DNA from: Sorghum bicolor | Taxonomy: Eukaryota > Streptophyta > Magnoliopsida > Poales > Poaceae | Assembly (NCBI RefSeq): GCF_000003195.3 | Contig: NC_012870.2 | Location: forward strand, 51,294,049 to 51,358,048 | Direction: 5' to 3' | Length of the DNA stretch: 64,000 nt | Part shown: one piece after another, positions 48,921 through 59,368 of the stretch | How the letters are laid out: every line of letters begins with the position of its first letter | Numbering within the stretch: the stretch's first letter is position 1 | Position numbers and translations under genes: made by a program | Notes under the pieces: model-generated | What the model was told of the DNA's origin: nothing | The model's database searches: none | The model's input: the letters and a program-made list of their open reading frames with translations, nothing else

Positions 48921-49254
48921 GAGAGCACTTGGTCCTTGCGCATTCCAAGGGGGAGCAAGACCCTTGCGCGGGTGCTCCAACGAGGACTAGTGGAGAGTGG
49001 CGACTCTCCGATACCTCGGCAAAACATCACCGAGCACTTTCTTCCACTACTCCTTTTCATTCTAGCATTTACTTTGTGCTTTTACATTCTTAGATTTGCC
49101 TTGCTAGAATAGGATTGGAACTAGGTTGCAAAACTTTTATCCGGTAGTTCTCTAGGTCACTCTAGGCACAAGGGGTTGAATTGGAGCTTATAGGTTGCTT
49201 AAATTTTTAGAGAAGGCCAATTCACCCCCCCTCTTGGGCATCTTGATCCTTTCA
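48921..49254 (+). repeat. partial 5' LTR (about 334 bp of 1547)
   Basis: Matches the end of the 3' LTR from GAGAGCACTTGGTCCTTGCG (about 60582) to ATCCTTTCA (60915). The left edge coincides exactly with the CACTA terminus. U3 and the TATA region are absent. Confidence 0.9.
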
Positions 49255-49256
49255 AT

Positions 49257-49268
49257 TGGTATCAGAGC
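49257..49268 (+). promoter_or_regulatory. primer binding site (initiator Met tRNA)
   Basis: TGGTATCAGAGC starts 2 bp after the LTR end. It is complementary to the 3' end of plant initiator methionine tRNA and serves to prime minus-strand DNA synthesis. Confidence 0.95.
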
Positions 49269-49307
49269 CTAGTGCTCATTATTTAGGCTTCACCGCCTAG
49301 AGAAAAG

Positions 49308-51731
49308 ATGTCTAACGGGGATGGACCGCCACCCATGTTCGATGGGGATGACTTCCCGTATTGGAAAATACGGATGGAGTCATACCTTGAGGCATGCGAT
49401 GTAAAGTGCCTAAAAGCCACAACCGAAGGGTTTACCCCTCCGGCAAAAGACACCACTCTTACTCCACAAGAGCAAGAAAACGAGAAGTGGAATGCAAAGG
49501 CCAAAAACCACATCTTTAGAGGCCTTTGCAAAGAGGTGTTCAACCGCGTTAGGAGCCACAAAACCGCCAATGCTCTTTGGAAGGAACTTTGTGCGCTCCA
49601 TGAGGGATCAAAGAGTGAACACGAGGAACGCTATCACTTAGTGATGAACAAGCTTAATAAATTTGAGATGCTTCCCAAAGAAAATGCTAATGAAATGTAT
49701 TCTCGCTTGAATGTCATTGTAGAGGAGCTAAATGGACTTGGACTCACTCAAATGAGTGCGGCGGATGTAGCAAGGAAGATACTATGTGTGCTTCCCATTG
49801 AGAAATATGGGCACATAGTAACGGTCCTTCACCAAGGCGATCTCTCCACCGCTACACCAACCGCCATATTGGGAAAGATCAATGCTCATGAGATGTACAT
49901 GCACATGAACCCCCAAGATGGCTCCTCATCGGCCAAGAAGGAGAAGAAGGATTTGGCCCTCAAGGCTTCTCACAAGGGCAAGGCCAAGAAGATTGAAGTG
50001 GACTCATCAACTTCAAGTGATGATGATGCATCTATTGCCCTCATGGTGAGAAGAACCACAAATATGTTGAAAAAGCTCAACAAGAATGGAGTCAACTTTG
50101 ACTCCAAGAAGAAGAAGTTCTTCACAAGTAGCAAGAGAAAGCCCATCTCCGAGATGGATTGCTACAATTGTGGTGAGCTTAGCCATCTTGCTCACCAATG
50201 TCCAAAGCCCAAGAAGGACAAATACAAGAAGAAGAACAAAGAGCAAGATGACTCAAGCGATGATGACAAGAATGACAAGAAGCAATACAAGAAGAAAGGT
50301 GGCAAGAAGGAGGAGCACTACAAGAAGAAGAATGGCAAGGCCTACATTGTTGGTGATTGGCTCACCGACATTGAGAGCTCAAGTGGTGACTCCTCCGGCA
50401 ATGAGAGTGATGATGAAAGGGTTGCCGCCATTGCCATCGTTGCTTCCTCACCATCATCTTCACCACCATCTACATCCTCTACACACCTATACCTCATGGC
50501 TAAGGGTGACTGGAAGGTACAAAGTGAGGATGAGAGTAGTGAAAGTGATAGTGAATTTGAACCACCATCTTATGATGAACTTGTAAAATTGCTTAACAAG
50601 TACACAAAAGTCATAAGAAAATCTAGAAGTGAAAATGAAAAGCTTGAACTTGAAAATGAAACACTTCTAGCAAAGCTTAAATCTAGTGATGAGCTTAGAG
50701 ACCAAAATGAGATCATGACCACTAAGCTCAAGGAGCTCAAACTCTCATCAAAAGAGCTCAAAGAAAAACATGATAAACTTGAGAGTGTTCATGATGAGCT
50801 TATCACTAGATATAGAGCAATGAAAGAAGAGCTAACAACTCTAAAAGCAAACTACGACAACCTTGAGCTTGCTTATGAACTTGCAATTGATGAAACACAT
50901 GTTGCTACTAACAATGTTGCTAAGCTTGATGTAGCCACATCTTGTGATGACTTATTTGTGGAGAGCACAAGCAAATGTGTTGATTGCAAGGGCAAGAAAG
51001 TGTTAGTGGCCGAGAGTTATGAGGACACTATCAAGCTCAAAGATGAAATTGTCATGCTCAAGAAAGAGTTGCAAGATCAAGCCAAGCACAAGACCATTGT
51101 GATTGAGTCACTTGATCAAGACAAGAAGCTTGCATATGAGAACAAGTTACTCAAGGAAGAAAATCAATATCTCAAGCTCGGTTTGATGTATGACAAGCAA
51201 GAAGAAGATGAGACATTCATCTTGGATGAGTTAGCTAGCAACAATGACCCAATCATCAAGAAGCTAACTCAAGAGAACAACAAGCTCAAGAAAGAGAAGG
51301 AACATCTAAACATGGGGTTAGCAAAGTTCACAAAGGGGAAGGACCTTCAAAGTGAGCTTTTCATGAACACCGTCATGAAGATGGACAAGAGTGGGATTGG
51401 TTACAAGGCTCATCAAACAAAGCTCATGAAGTCACTAGCCACTCATGATCAACCAAGCAAGCCAAAGCAAAAGAGATGTTTTGAGTGTGGTGAAGAAGGA
51501 CACTTTGCTCATGAGTGTAAGGCACCACTACCACCACCCTTGCCCAAGCATGCAAGACCATTTGCCTTCAATGCTCACTACATTGTAAGGAAAGACAAGA
51601 GTGGCAAGGTCAAGGTTAGCTTCATGGGGCCGCCCAACAAGCAAAGGCCAAAGAACATTTGGGTGCCAAAGCAATTAGTAGAGAAGGTCAAGGGCCCTAA
51701 GCAAATATGGGTCCCTAAATCTCAAGCTTGA
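49308..51731 (+). CDS. gag: Sirevirus Gag, 807 aa
   Basis: An uninterrupted frame from MSNGDGPPPMFDGDD. Residues 1 to about 205 form the Copia-type gag/UBN2 domain (FPYWKIRMESYLEA, ALWKELCALHEG). A Lys/Asp-rich segment follows. The first CCHC knuckle, CYNCGELSHLAHQC, is near residue 285. A long Glu/Lys/Leu-rich region, about 400-700, probably forms coiled coils. A second knuckle, CFECGEEGHFAHEC, is near residue 724. The large size, coiled-coil segment and two knuckles are typical of Sireviruses, whose Gag may bind host light-chain-type proteins (family knowledge). It should form the virus-like particle and package RNA. The ORF is intact despite the damage downstream. Confidence 0.93.
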   Translation: MSNGDGPPPMFDGDDFPYWKIRMESYLEACDVKCLKATTEGFTPPAKDTTLTPQEQENEKWNAKAKNHIFRGLCKEVFNRVRSHKTANALWKELCALHEGSKSEHEERYHLVMNKLNKFEMLPKENANEMYSRLNVIVEELNGLGLTQMSAADVARKILCVLPIEKYGHIVTVLHQGDLSTATPTAILGKINAHEMYMHMNPQDGSSSAKKEKKDLALKASHKGKAKKIEVDSSTSSDDDASIALMVRRTTNMLKKLNKNGVNFDSKKKKFFTSSKRKPISEMDCYNCGELSHLAHQCPKPKKDKYKKKNKEQDDSSDDDKNDKKQYKKKGGKKEEHYKKKNGKAYIVGDWLTDIESSSGDSSGNESDDERVAAIAIVASSPSSSPPSTSSTHLYLMAKGDWKVQSEDESSESDSEFEPPSYDELVKLLNKYTKVIRKSRSENEKLELENETLLAKLKSSDELRDQNEIMTTKLKELKLSSKELKEKHDKLESVHDELITRYRAMKEELTTLKANYDNLELAYELAIDETHVATNNVAKLDVATSCDDLFVESTSKCVDCKGKKVLVAESYEDTIKLKDEIVMLKKELQDQAKHKTIVIESLDQDKKLAYENKLLKEENQYLKLGLMYDKQEEDETFILDELASNNDPIIKKLTQENNKLKKEKEHLNMGLAKFTKGKDLQSELFMNTVMKMDKSGIGYKAHQTKLMKSLATHDQPSKPKQKRCFECGEEGHFAHECKAPLPPPLPKHARPFAFNAHYIVRKDKSGKVKVSFMGPPNKQRPKNIWVPKQLVEKVKGPKQIWVPKSQA

Positions 51732-51745
51732 TCTCTTGTGTGTAG

Positions 51746-54700
51746 GTGAACTACAAGACCGGTGGACCACATTGGGTAATTGATAGTGGTTGCACTCAAC
51801 ATATGACCGGAGATCCCCGGATGTTCACCTCTCTTGATGAAGATGTTGACAACCAAGAGAAGATCACATTTGGTGACAATTCAAAAGGCAAAGTCAAGGG
51901 ACTAGGAAAGGTTGCTATATCAAATTACAACTCCATCACCAATGTGCTCTATGTGCAATCTTTGAGCTTCAACTTGCTCTCGGTTGGACAAATTTGTGAT
52001 CTTGGATTTGAATGCCTATTCAAGAAGAAGGAAGTAATTGTGACCAAGGAAGATGACAATGAAGTGATATTCAAAGGCTTCCGACACAACAACTTATATG
52101 TAGTTGATTTCACATCCGATGATGTTGATGTCAAGACTTGTTTATTCACCAAGACTTCACTTGGGTGGTTGTGGCATAGAAGGTTAGCACATATTAGAAT
52201 GGGCACACTCAAGAAGTTGATGAAGAAAGAATTGATTAGAGTCTTGAAGGATGTGACATTTGAGAAGGACAAGCTTTGTAGTGCATGTTAAGCCGGCAAG
52301 CAAGTTGCAAACACTCATCCAACCAAGGCCTATCTCTCTACTTCAAGAGTGCTTGAGCTACTTGACATGGATTTATTTGGACCAACCACATATGCTAGTC
52401 TTGGAGGCAACAAATATTGCTTGGTCATTGTTGATGATTTCTCCCGGTACACTTCGACATTCTTCTTGCAAGACAAGGCCGAAGTTGCATCAATATTTAA
52501 GAAGTTTGCAAAGAATGCCCAAAATCAATTTGATGTCAAGATCAAGAAGATTAGAAGTGACAATGGAAAAGAGTTTGACAACACCAACATTGAAGAGTAT
52601 TGTGATGAAGTGGGAATCAAACATGAGTTCTCCTCAACATACACACCACAACAAAATAGGGTTGTAGAAAGAAAGAGTCGGACATTGATCACCTTGGCAA
52701 GAACAATGCTAGATGAGTACAACACTTCGAAGAAGATGTGGGCCGAGGCAATCAACACCGCATGCTATGCTTCAAACCGGCTCTTTCCTCACAAGTTCCT
52801 AGAGAAGACACCATATGAGTTGCTCAATGGGAAAAAGCCCGATGTCTCATTCTTTAGAGTGTTTGGGTGCAAATGCTACATCTACAAGAAGCGCCAACAC
52901 TTGGGAAAGTTCCAAAGAAGATGTGACATTGGCTACTTGGTTGGCTATTCATCAAAGTCCAAGGCATATAGGGTCTTTAACCATGCCACAAACATGGTTG
53001 AAGAAACATTTGATGTTGAATTTGATGAAACTAATGGCACCCAAGGAGCAAGTGATAATCTTGATGATGTAGGTGGTGAACCATTGAGTGATGCCATGAA
53101 GAATATGCCGGTGGGAGACATCAAGCCAAAAGAAGATGATGATGATGTGCAAATTATTGAGCCACCATCCACCTCACATGTTCCACAAGATGAAGACAAG
53201 GATGTGAGAGATGCTCATGAAGATACTCAAGTCACTCATGAGCAAGCGGTGGCACAAGCACAAGATGTTGATGCTCCCCAACCAACCCCTCAAGTGGCAC
53301 CAAGAAGAACATCACATCTCCTCCAAGATCACTCTCAAGATCTCATCATCGGGAGTCCATCACGTGGTGTAACTACTCGTTCTAGACATGCTTTATTTAT
53401 TGAACATCACGCTTTTGTGTCTCTTGAAGATGAACCAAAGACTATAGAGGAAGCTCTTCGTGATGCGGATTTGATCATGGCCATGCAAGAGGAGTTGAAC
53501 AACTTCTCTCGCAACCAAGTATGGACACTTGAAGAGCGACCCAAAGATGCAAGAGTGATTGGAACAAAGTGGGTCTTCCAGAACAAGAAGGATGATCAAG
53601 GCAAAGTGGTGCGCAACAAGGCAAGACTTGTGGCAAAAGGCTTTTCACAAGTGGAAGGTCTTGACTTCGGTGAAACCTTTGCACCGGTGGCAAGACTTGA
53701 AGCAATCCGTATCCTACTTGCATATGCATCTAGTCATGATATCAAGTTATTTCAAATGGATGTGAAAAGTGCTTTTTTGAATGGATATATTAATGAGCTT
53801 GTCTATGTTGAGCAACCCCCCGGTTTTGAAGACCCTAGGTACCCCAAGCATGTCTACCGGTTGTCCAAGGCTCTCTATGGTCTCAAGCAAGCTCCTAGAG
53901 CTTGGTATGAGAGGCTTAGGGACTTCCTCATTGAGAAGGGCTTCAAGATTAGGAAAGTTGACACAACACTCTTCACCAAGAAAATGAATGGGGAAATCTT
54001 CATTTGCCAAGTTTATGTTGATGATATTATTTTTGGCTCTACTAATGAAGATTTTTGTAAGGAATTTGGTGATTTGATGTCCAAGGAGTTTGAGATGTCG
54101 ATGATTGGCGAGCTATCCTTCTTCCTAGGATTTCAAGTCAAGCAAATGAAGGAAGGAGTCTTCATCTCTCAAGAGAAGTACACTCAAGATCTTCTCAAGA
54201 GGTTCAAGATGATGGATTGCAAGCACATCAAGACTCCCATGGCATCAAATGGGCACCTCGACTTGGATGAGGGAGGTAACCCAATTGATAAGACTCTCTA
54301 TCGCTCCATGATAGGAAGTCTACTCTACCTCACCACATCTAGGCCCGATATCATGTTTAGTGTGTGTATGTGCGCTAGATATCAAGCAATGCCTATGGAA
54401 TCTCACTTGATTGCGGTCAAGAGAATTCTTAGGTACCTAAAATACACACCTTGCCTAGGTTTGTGGTATCCCAAAGGTGCAAGATTCCAACTTGTAGGCT
54501 ATTCCGATTCGGATTATGCCGGGTGCCGGATTGATAGAAAAAGCACATCCGGAGGGTGCCACTTCCTAGGTAGATCACTTGTCTCTTGGATGTCAAAGAA
54601 ACAAAATAGTGTTGCTTTGTCAACGGCTGAGGCGGAATACATTGCCGCCGGTGCTTGTTGTGCACAAATACTCTACATAAAACAAAATTTGCTAGACTAT

Positions 54701-54973
54701 GAAGTAGTACTAGACAAAGTACCTTTGTTGTGTGACAACGAAAGTGCCGTAAAACTTGCAAACAACCCGGTTCAACACACCCGCACAAAACATATTGACA
54801 TCCGCCACCACTTCCTTAGGGATCATGTTGCTAAAGGTGACATATCTCTAGAGAATGTGGGAACGGAAAATCAATTGGCGGATATCTTCACAAAACCCCT
54901 AGATGAAGCTAGGTTTTGTATGTTGAGAAATGAACTAAATGTGCTTGATCTCTCTAACTTCACTAAAAGATAG
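51746..54973 (+). pseudogene. pol: Sirevirus Pol (protease, integrase, RT, RNase H), one nonsense break
   Basis: The frame differs from gag and begins just after its stop. Protease: WVIDSGCTQHM near 51776. GAG-pre-integrase: LWHRRLAHI near 52175. Integrase core: LDMDLFGP through the IRSDNGKEF and NRVVERKSRTL motifs (about 52360-52690). RT: NKARLVAKGFSQ, DVKSAFLNG, and the catalytic YVDD at 54014-54025. RNase H: ALSTAEAEY (about 54610) and DIRHHFLRDH (about 54800). A single in-frame TAA at 52289-52291, in the CSAC-stop-AGKQ region before the integrase, splits the polyprotein. No frameshift was seen elsewhere in pol. A functional element would process the polyprotein with its own protease. Confidence 0.92.
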
Positions 54974-55479
54974 AGTTGTGTGTTGAAACTTGTAAATAGT
55001 TGTTGCTTTGCACATCATGCATACTAAATTCAAAATACAAAACTTGCATGTAGGGCTTGTCTAACATGGTTAAGATAACCCTCTTGTGTGTGTGAAAAAG
55101 CTTAACCTTGGATCAAACTTGACAAGCATTAGTTTACTTTCAAGTATTGCATTTCACCTCATATCATATGCATGCTTGTTAGTTGACTGTTTCTTTTCGG
55201 TTATTCTTTGAGCATCCGCTGTGTTCGTCCATAGATAGGGGAGCATTCAAAGCTCATTGTGATTCAAACCCCTACCTTTATGGCCATATGATGCTCCTTG
55301 GTGATTTCTCGAACTATTTTCATAAAAACTACTAAGCCTATGGCTAAATATTTGTAAAAATATGAGGGTTTGAGAGAAGTCACTCATACCAGTTCCATTT
55401 GGTGTTTATTTGTGTGTCTTTGAAGATGGAACTTGGTTGGGTCAAAGTCGGACGTAGTGCTAAGTTGAAACAGGACTCA
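54974..55479 (+). other. pol to array spacer
   Basis: AT-rich noncoding spacer after the pol stop. No ORF or repeat was recognised. It joins the motif array at 55480. Confidence 0.6.
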
Positions 55480-55750
55480 GAGGTGCACCGGACGATGCAC
55501 CGGACGCTGTCTCAGTGCGTCCGGTGCGGTGAGTGTGCCAGCCTGCACTCACCGGACGTAGGAACAGTGTCCCTGCAGCGTCCGGTGACGTGCGTCCGGT
55601 GCTCACCTGGCGTGCCCTAGGGCACCGGACGCTAAAGCCAGCGTCCGGTGGCCATTGTCCGGTGATATGCAGTTTTGCATACCTCTCTGCGCATGAGTCC
55701 GGTGGTCATCGGACGCGTCCGGTGCCACTTTAAGTGCGTCCGGTGACCCC
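55480..55750 (+). promoter_or_regulatory. internal CACCGGACG / CGTCCGGTG array between pol and env-like ORF
   Basis: By eye, about four CACCGGACG and about eight GTCCGGTG motifs lie within 270 bp. It is the same motif class as the LTR arrays at 10540-10960, 11950-12300 and 59810-60175. In the LTRs the array sits just upstream of the TATA region. Here it is followed by a CG-rich, CT-rich leader-like segment (55760-55980). A promoter or enhancer role for the env-like ORF is inference. Confidence 0.6.
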
Positions 55751-56337
55751 GCGGTGAGCGCTTAAAGCCCGCGCCCAGGGGGTTCCGCGGCCGGTTTTCT
55801 TTTTCTTCTCCTGATCTCGCCCGAGCCGTGCTCTCTGCCTCCGTGCCCTAGTGCTGCCGCCGCCGTCAGTTCGTCGATCTCCGGCGTTCTCAAGAGCTTC
55901 CCCGCGGCCAAATCTGCTCCAAGCTCCCCTCTCTTCCCTCCCCTCGCACAGGATCTTTGATTCCTGTGGGTAAGTTAGGGTTAGGGTAAGCTCCTTGGCC
56001 CATGCCCTTAAGGTGTCTGAGTTTTTGTCTCAACGGATTAGAAAAAGGTTTTTGTCCCCGATCTTCTCTGTTCCCCATGTGCAGCACCTTGAGGATTGGA
56101 TTCGCGTTCTCCGGCAGATCTCGATCGTGATATTTCATCCGGAACGCATCCCGTCGCCCGATCGTAAGCCATTCGTGCCTGTTCCTTGTCTATTCTTGCG
56201 TTCTATAGGGCTTTCTTATCTCTAGCCATTATGTTTGCTTATATATATACCCTATCTTGTATATTTTCTGCAGCGCACTGATCTCCTTTGACGGTTGGTT
56301 GTTTGTCGACCGTTCGTTCAGTCGGTGGTTCTTGCAA
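55751..56337 (+). other. leader-like region upstream of env-like ORF
   Basis: GC-rich then mixed sequence resembling a plant 5'UTR: CTTTTTCTTCTCCTGATCTC, then CCGCCGCCGTC. A possible intron is bounded by GTAAGCC near 56163 and TTTTCTGCAG near 56264-56273. If transcribed from the preceding array, this would be the spliced leader of the env-like mRNA. No coding signal. Confidence 0.4.
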
Positions 56338-58908
56338 TGGCACGTTGAAAGAACGTCAGTGGTCCGGCAGCCGGCGCTGGAGGTTCCTCAGGAGGTGATG
56401 GTGGAGGTGATCCTCCCCGTCGCCTATCAGCGCAGAAAAAGGCAAGGGCAAGAAATTAGCCACCAAGAAGCGCAAGACCAGTGACAGAGAGGCAGAGGTG
56501 GCAGAGGCAGTTGCAGCAGCAGCTGAGGCAGCTGAGAGAGGTGGACGCTCAGGTGCTCTGAGGATTGGGGATGACCTCACGCCACAGCAGCGGCGTGCAG
56601 TTCTTCAGGCAGAGGCACTCCATGGATCTCCTCCAGGCACTGTTATGATAGGGGGTCAGCGGGTCAGGATTGTGGTCAGAGATCCAGCTCAGGAGGATCC
56701 GGATACAGAGACAAAGGCCCAGGCAAAGGGTCCAGCAGAGGCATAGGAGCAGGAGCAGCCCCTCAGGAGGTCGACTCGCACTCGTACTCAGGCCACTCCT
56801 CAGACTGGTACGCAGGGCCAGTCTACCTCCGCTGCTCGTGCTACACCAGCTAGAGGCACACCAGCTCCTCGTCAGCGACCAGCCAGGATTCACAGGGATC
56901 TCACTCTCGTGTCAGCCAGAGAGATCCAGCAGCTGCGGTTTGTTCCCTTTCCCACTTGGTTTCCAGCTGCTAGGGATCCACGAGCCGGAGCTAGGTTCTA
57001 CACAGTGGTCCAGGAGGACATTTTCGAGGCACTGGTTTGTTCGCAGTCTCAGTTCAGGGAGCACCGAGTTATTGACCTTGAGATACTCGGGAACGTGGTT
57101 GGGGCAGATATTCATCAGTACTTCACCTACCTCCACGGCCTCCTAGAGTTGCTAGCTCTCCCTGGTACTTACTATGAGCAGTGGGTTAGAGAGTTCTATG
57201 CATCAGTGTGGGTTTCTCCAGATCATAGTTACATTCACTACGCACTGGCAGGCACAGATTACAGAGTGACAGCACAGAGGGCCAGAGAGGTACTCAGCTT
57301 GAGAGCCTACTCCACCAGGATTCACCAGCTTTGCTACGGGAACTTCGAGCCTCCCCAACGTCCTCACGGTGGTGAGATACCACCGGTAGACTTTGTGGCT
57401 CCTTGCTTCCGTCCACCTTTTAGAGAGGGCTCCAGCAGGACAGTGGGAGACTTGACACGTCCAGCCAGGATCCTCGACTTTGTGTTGAGGAAGACACTCC
57501 TCCCAGGACAGGCTACAGAGATGGTTTCACTCGGATTCAGCAGTGGCTTGTCGCTCACCTCATCTCTCAGACTCCTTTTGACTTGTGGGATCTGATAGTC
57601 TCAAAGATCGAGGACACCATCTCAGAGAGCTTTAGGGGACAGCGTCAGTTGCCGTATGCACATTGGATTACTCTTCTTATTCTTTGTGCTAGGCCCGTGC
57701 CTCTGCCAGCTCACCTGCAGAGGGAGTTGACAGACTCAGACACCGTCTTCCCCCACTACGACCCCAGGCAGATGCTGCGAGCACACCACGACCTCAGAGC
57801 TACACCACCTCCTCGTGCACCATGTGGACCGGTGCCCCCACCTTCTCCTAGGGGCACTCGCAGTACAGGAGTAGTATCAGAGACTGAGGAGCAGCAGGAC
57901 ATAGCCATTGGAGTGTTTGTAGATGCTGAGGTTGAGGGAGAGTTTGACTTCGCTTCGGACAGCTCGGACGATGACTGGCGTCCTCCAGTGTCAGACCTTC
58001 CACCGAGGGCACACGACCACGAGGCAGGAGGCTCCTCGAGTGCTTCAGAGCTCGCTCTGCTTGCCATTCTAGAGGGGATGATGGCCGATCAGCGGCGTGC
58101 AGCTGAGGAGCAGGCGAAGAGAGACAGGGACCAGGCTACCATCAATGCAACCGTGCAGGCTAGGCAGGATGAGCTCCAGCGACAGTTTCTGACTTTTCAG
58201 GAGCAGCAGCTTGCGTTCGAGGCCCAGCAGACAGCGATGATGGCCGCCTCAGGGATTCAGATTCCGCAGATACAGCTCCCAGGCACTTCGACTGTCAGGC
58301 CACCCACTCTAGCGCCTGAGACTCAGAGTCAGTCTCAGCAGCCCCTTCAGCTCCCCGCTCAGAGTCAGCCGTTCTCAACGCCTCAGCACCAGGTCTCACA
58401 GGGTGCTATCTCCTCTGGCTATGAGCAGGTACCGCAGTTTACACCTTTCCGCTCTGGATTCACTCCTCAGTCAGCGATAGCGTCGCAGCTTGTGTTGGAC
58501 TCGTCGACAGACCCGCACCTCAGCTTCACCTACAGTGCTCTGACTGGTGACCCTACGCCTCCATCTCTGCAGGCTCCTGCAGCCTTTACGGCGCCAGTCA
58601 CCACTACAGAGCGTCTGTCGTCATCAGTAGCGTCGTCTGAGCAGCTAGCACCTTCTTCTACCATGCCAGAGACTTCAGCTACAGCGACTGAGTCCGTGCC
58701 AGCTTCGTCAGCAGGACTCGAGCAGCCCACATAGCCAGTGACAGCTTCAGCACCCACAGGGCAGACCCAGACTGCTTTGCCAGCTCGTGCAGCTTCAGAG
58801 GGTCACTCCACTTCCTCCGCCTCGACGACCGATGGTTCAGATGACGCAGCTCGCTTTGAGGCCGTGCCGAGGGACTCCACTGCTCCGCCTCCACCTCCGT
58901 CGTCTTAG
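56338..58908 (+). pseudogene. Sirevirus third ORF (env-like), broken
   Basis: The ORF starts around the ATG at 56338. A frameshift follows immediately and another near 56435. In one frame, ALRIGDDLTPQQRRAVL (about 56560) leads to an in-frame TAG at 56744-56746, then to LRFVPFPTWFPAARDPRAGA and a central domain (YLHGLLELL, WVREFYASVWV). A frameshift near 57510 joins TGYRDGFTRIQQWL to a C-terminal Gln/Pro/Ser/Thr-rich half. That half holds a probable coiled-coil Gln-rich stretch (about 58080-58250), an in-frame TAG at 58732-58734, and a final stop at 58906-58908. The position after pol matches the env-like ORF of Sireviruses. I see no convincing transmembrane segment, so a true envelope role is not supported by sequence. 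Confidence 0.75.
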
Positions 58909-58924
58909 GTTTTTGGCGCTTGAT

Positions 58925-59368
58925 GCCAAAGGGGGAGAGAGTGTGAGTATGAGAGTTAGGAGTTAGGGGGAGCTAGAGAGCTAGAGAGTGTTTTTATTAT
59001 TTTGATACACTATCTTATGTGTGTTACTCCATCATGCATCATGTTTGTCTTTTTGCATTGCATTTGTGTGAGATACACTATGGTTGTGAGACATGACTTA
59101 TGCTTATTTGTGATATCTTATGCCATGTGTTTGGCTCATATTACCTTTGCTTCCGCGTTTTACTCCGATGTAATTATGAGCCTTATGTTATATCCTGTTG
59201 TATACCACTCACATATTTGGATGCAGGATGTTTTGGACTTGGTTGATATAAGCATGCCTAACCCTTTTTGTTCTTATTGTATCATGCTTATTGAAACCAA
59301 GTAATTTGAAAACCTCAACTCTTTTCATACTCGAGGTTATTGTCATCAATCACCAAAAAGGGGGAGAT
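58925..59368 (+). promoter_or_regulatory. multiple polypurine tracts before the 3' LTR
   Basis: CAAAGGGGGAGAGAG at about 58927, TTAGGGGGAGCTAGAGAG at about 58964, and AAAAAGGGGGAGAT at 59355-59368 directly abutting the LTR. The last one should be the plus-strand primer. Several PPT-like copies upstream of the 3' LTR are a described Sirevirus feature. Confidence 0.85.

Noticed and set aside
50086..50586. 166-aa Arg/Thr-rich ORF inside the Sirevirus
   Set aside because: It is an alternate frame of the Lys-rich part of gag and has no independent support.
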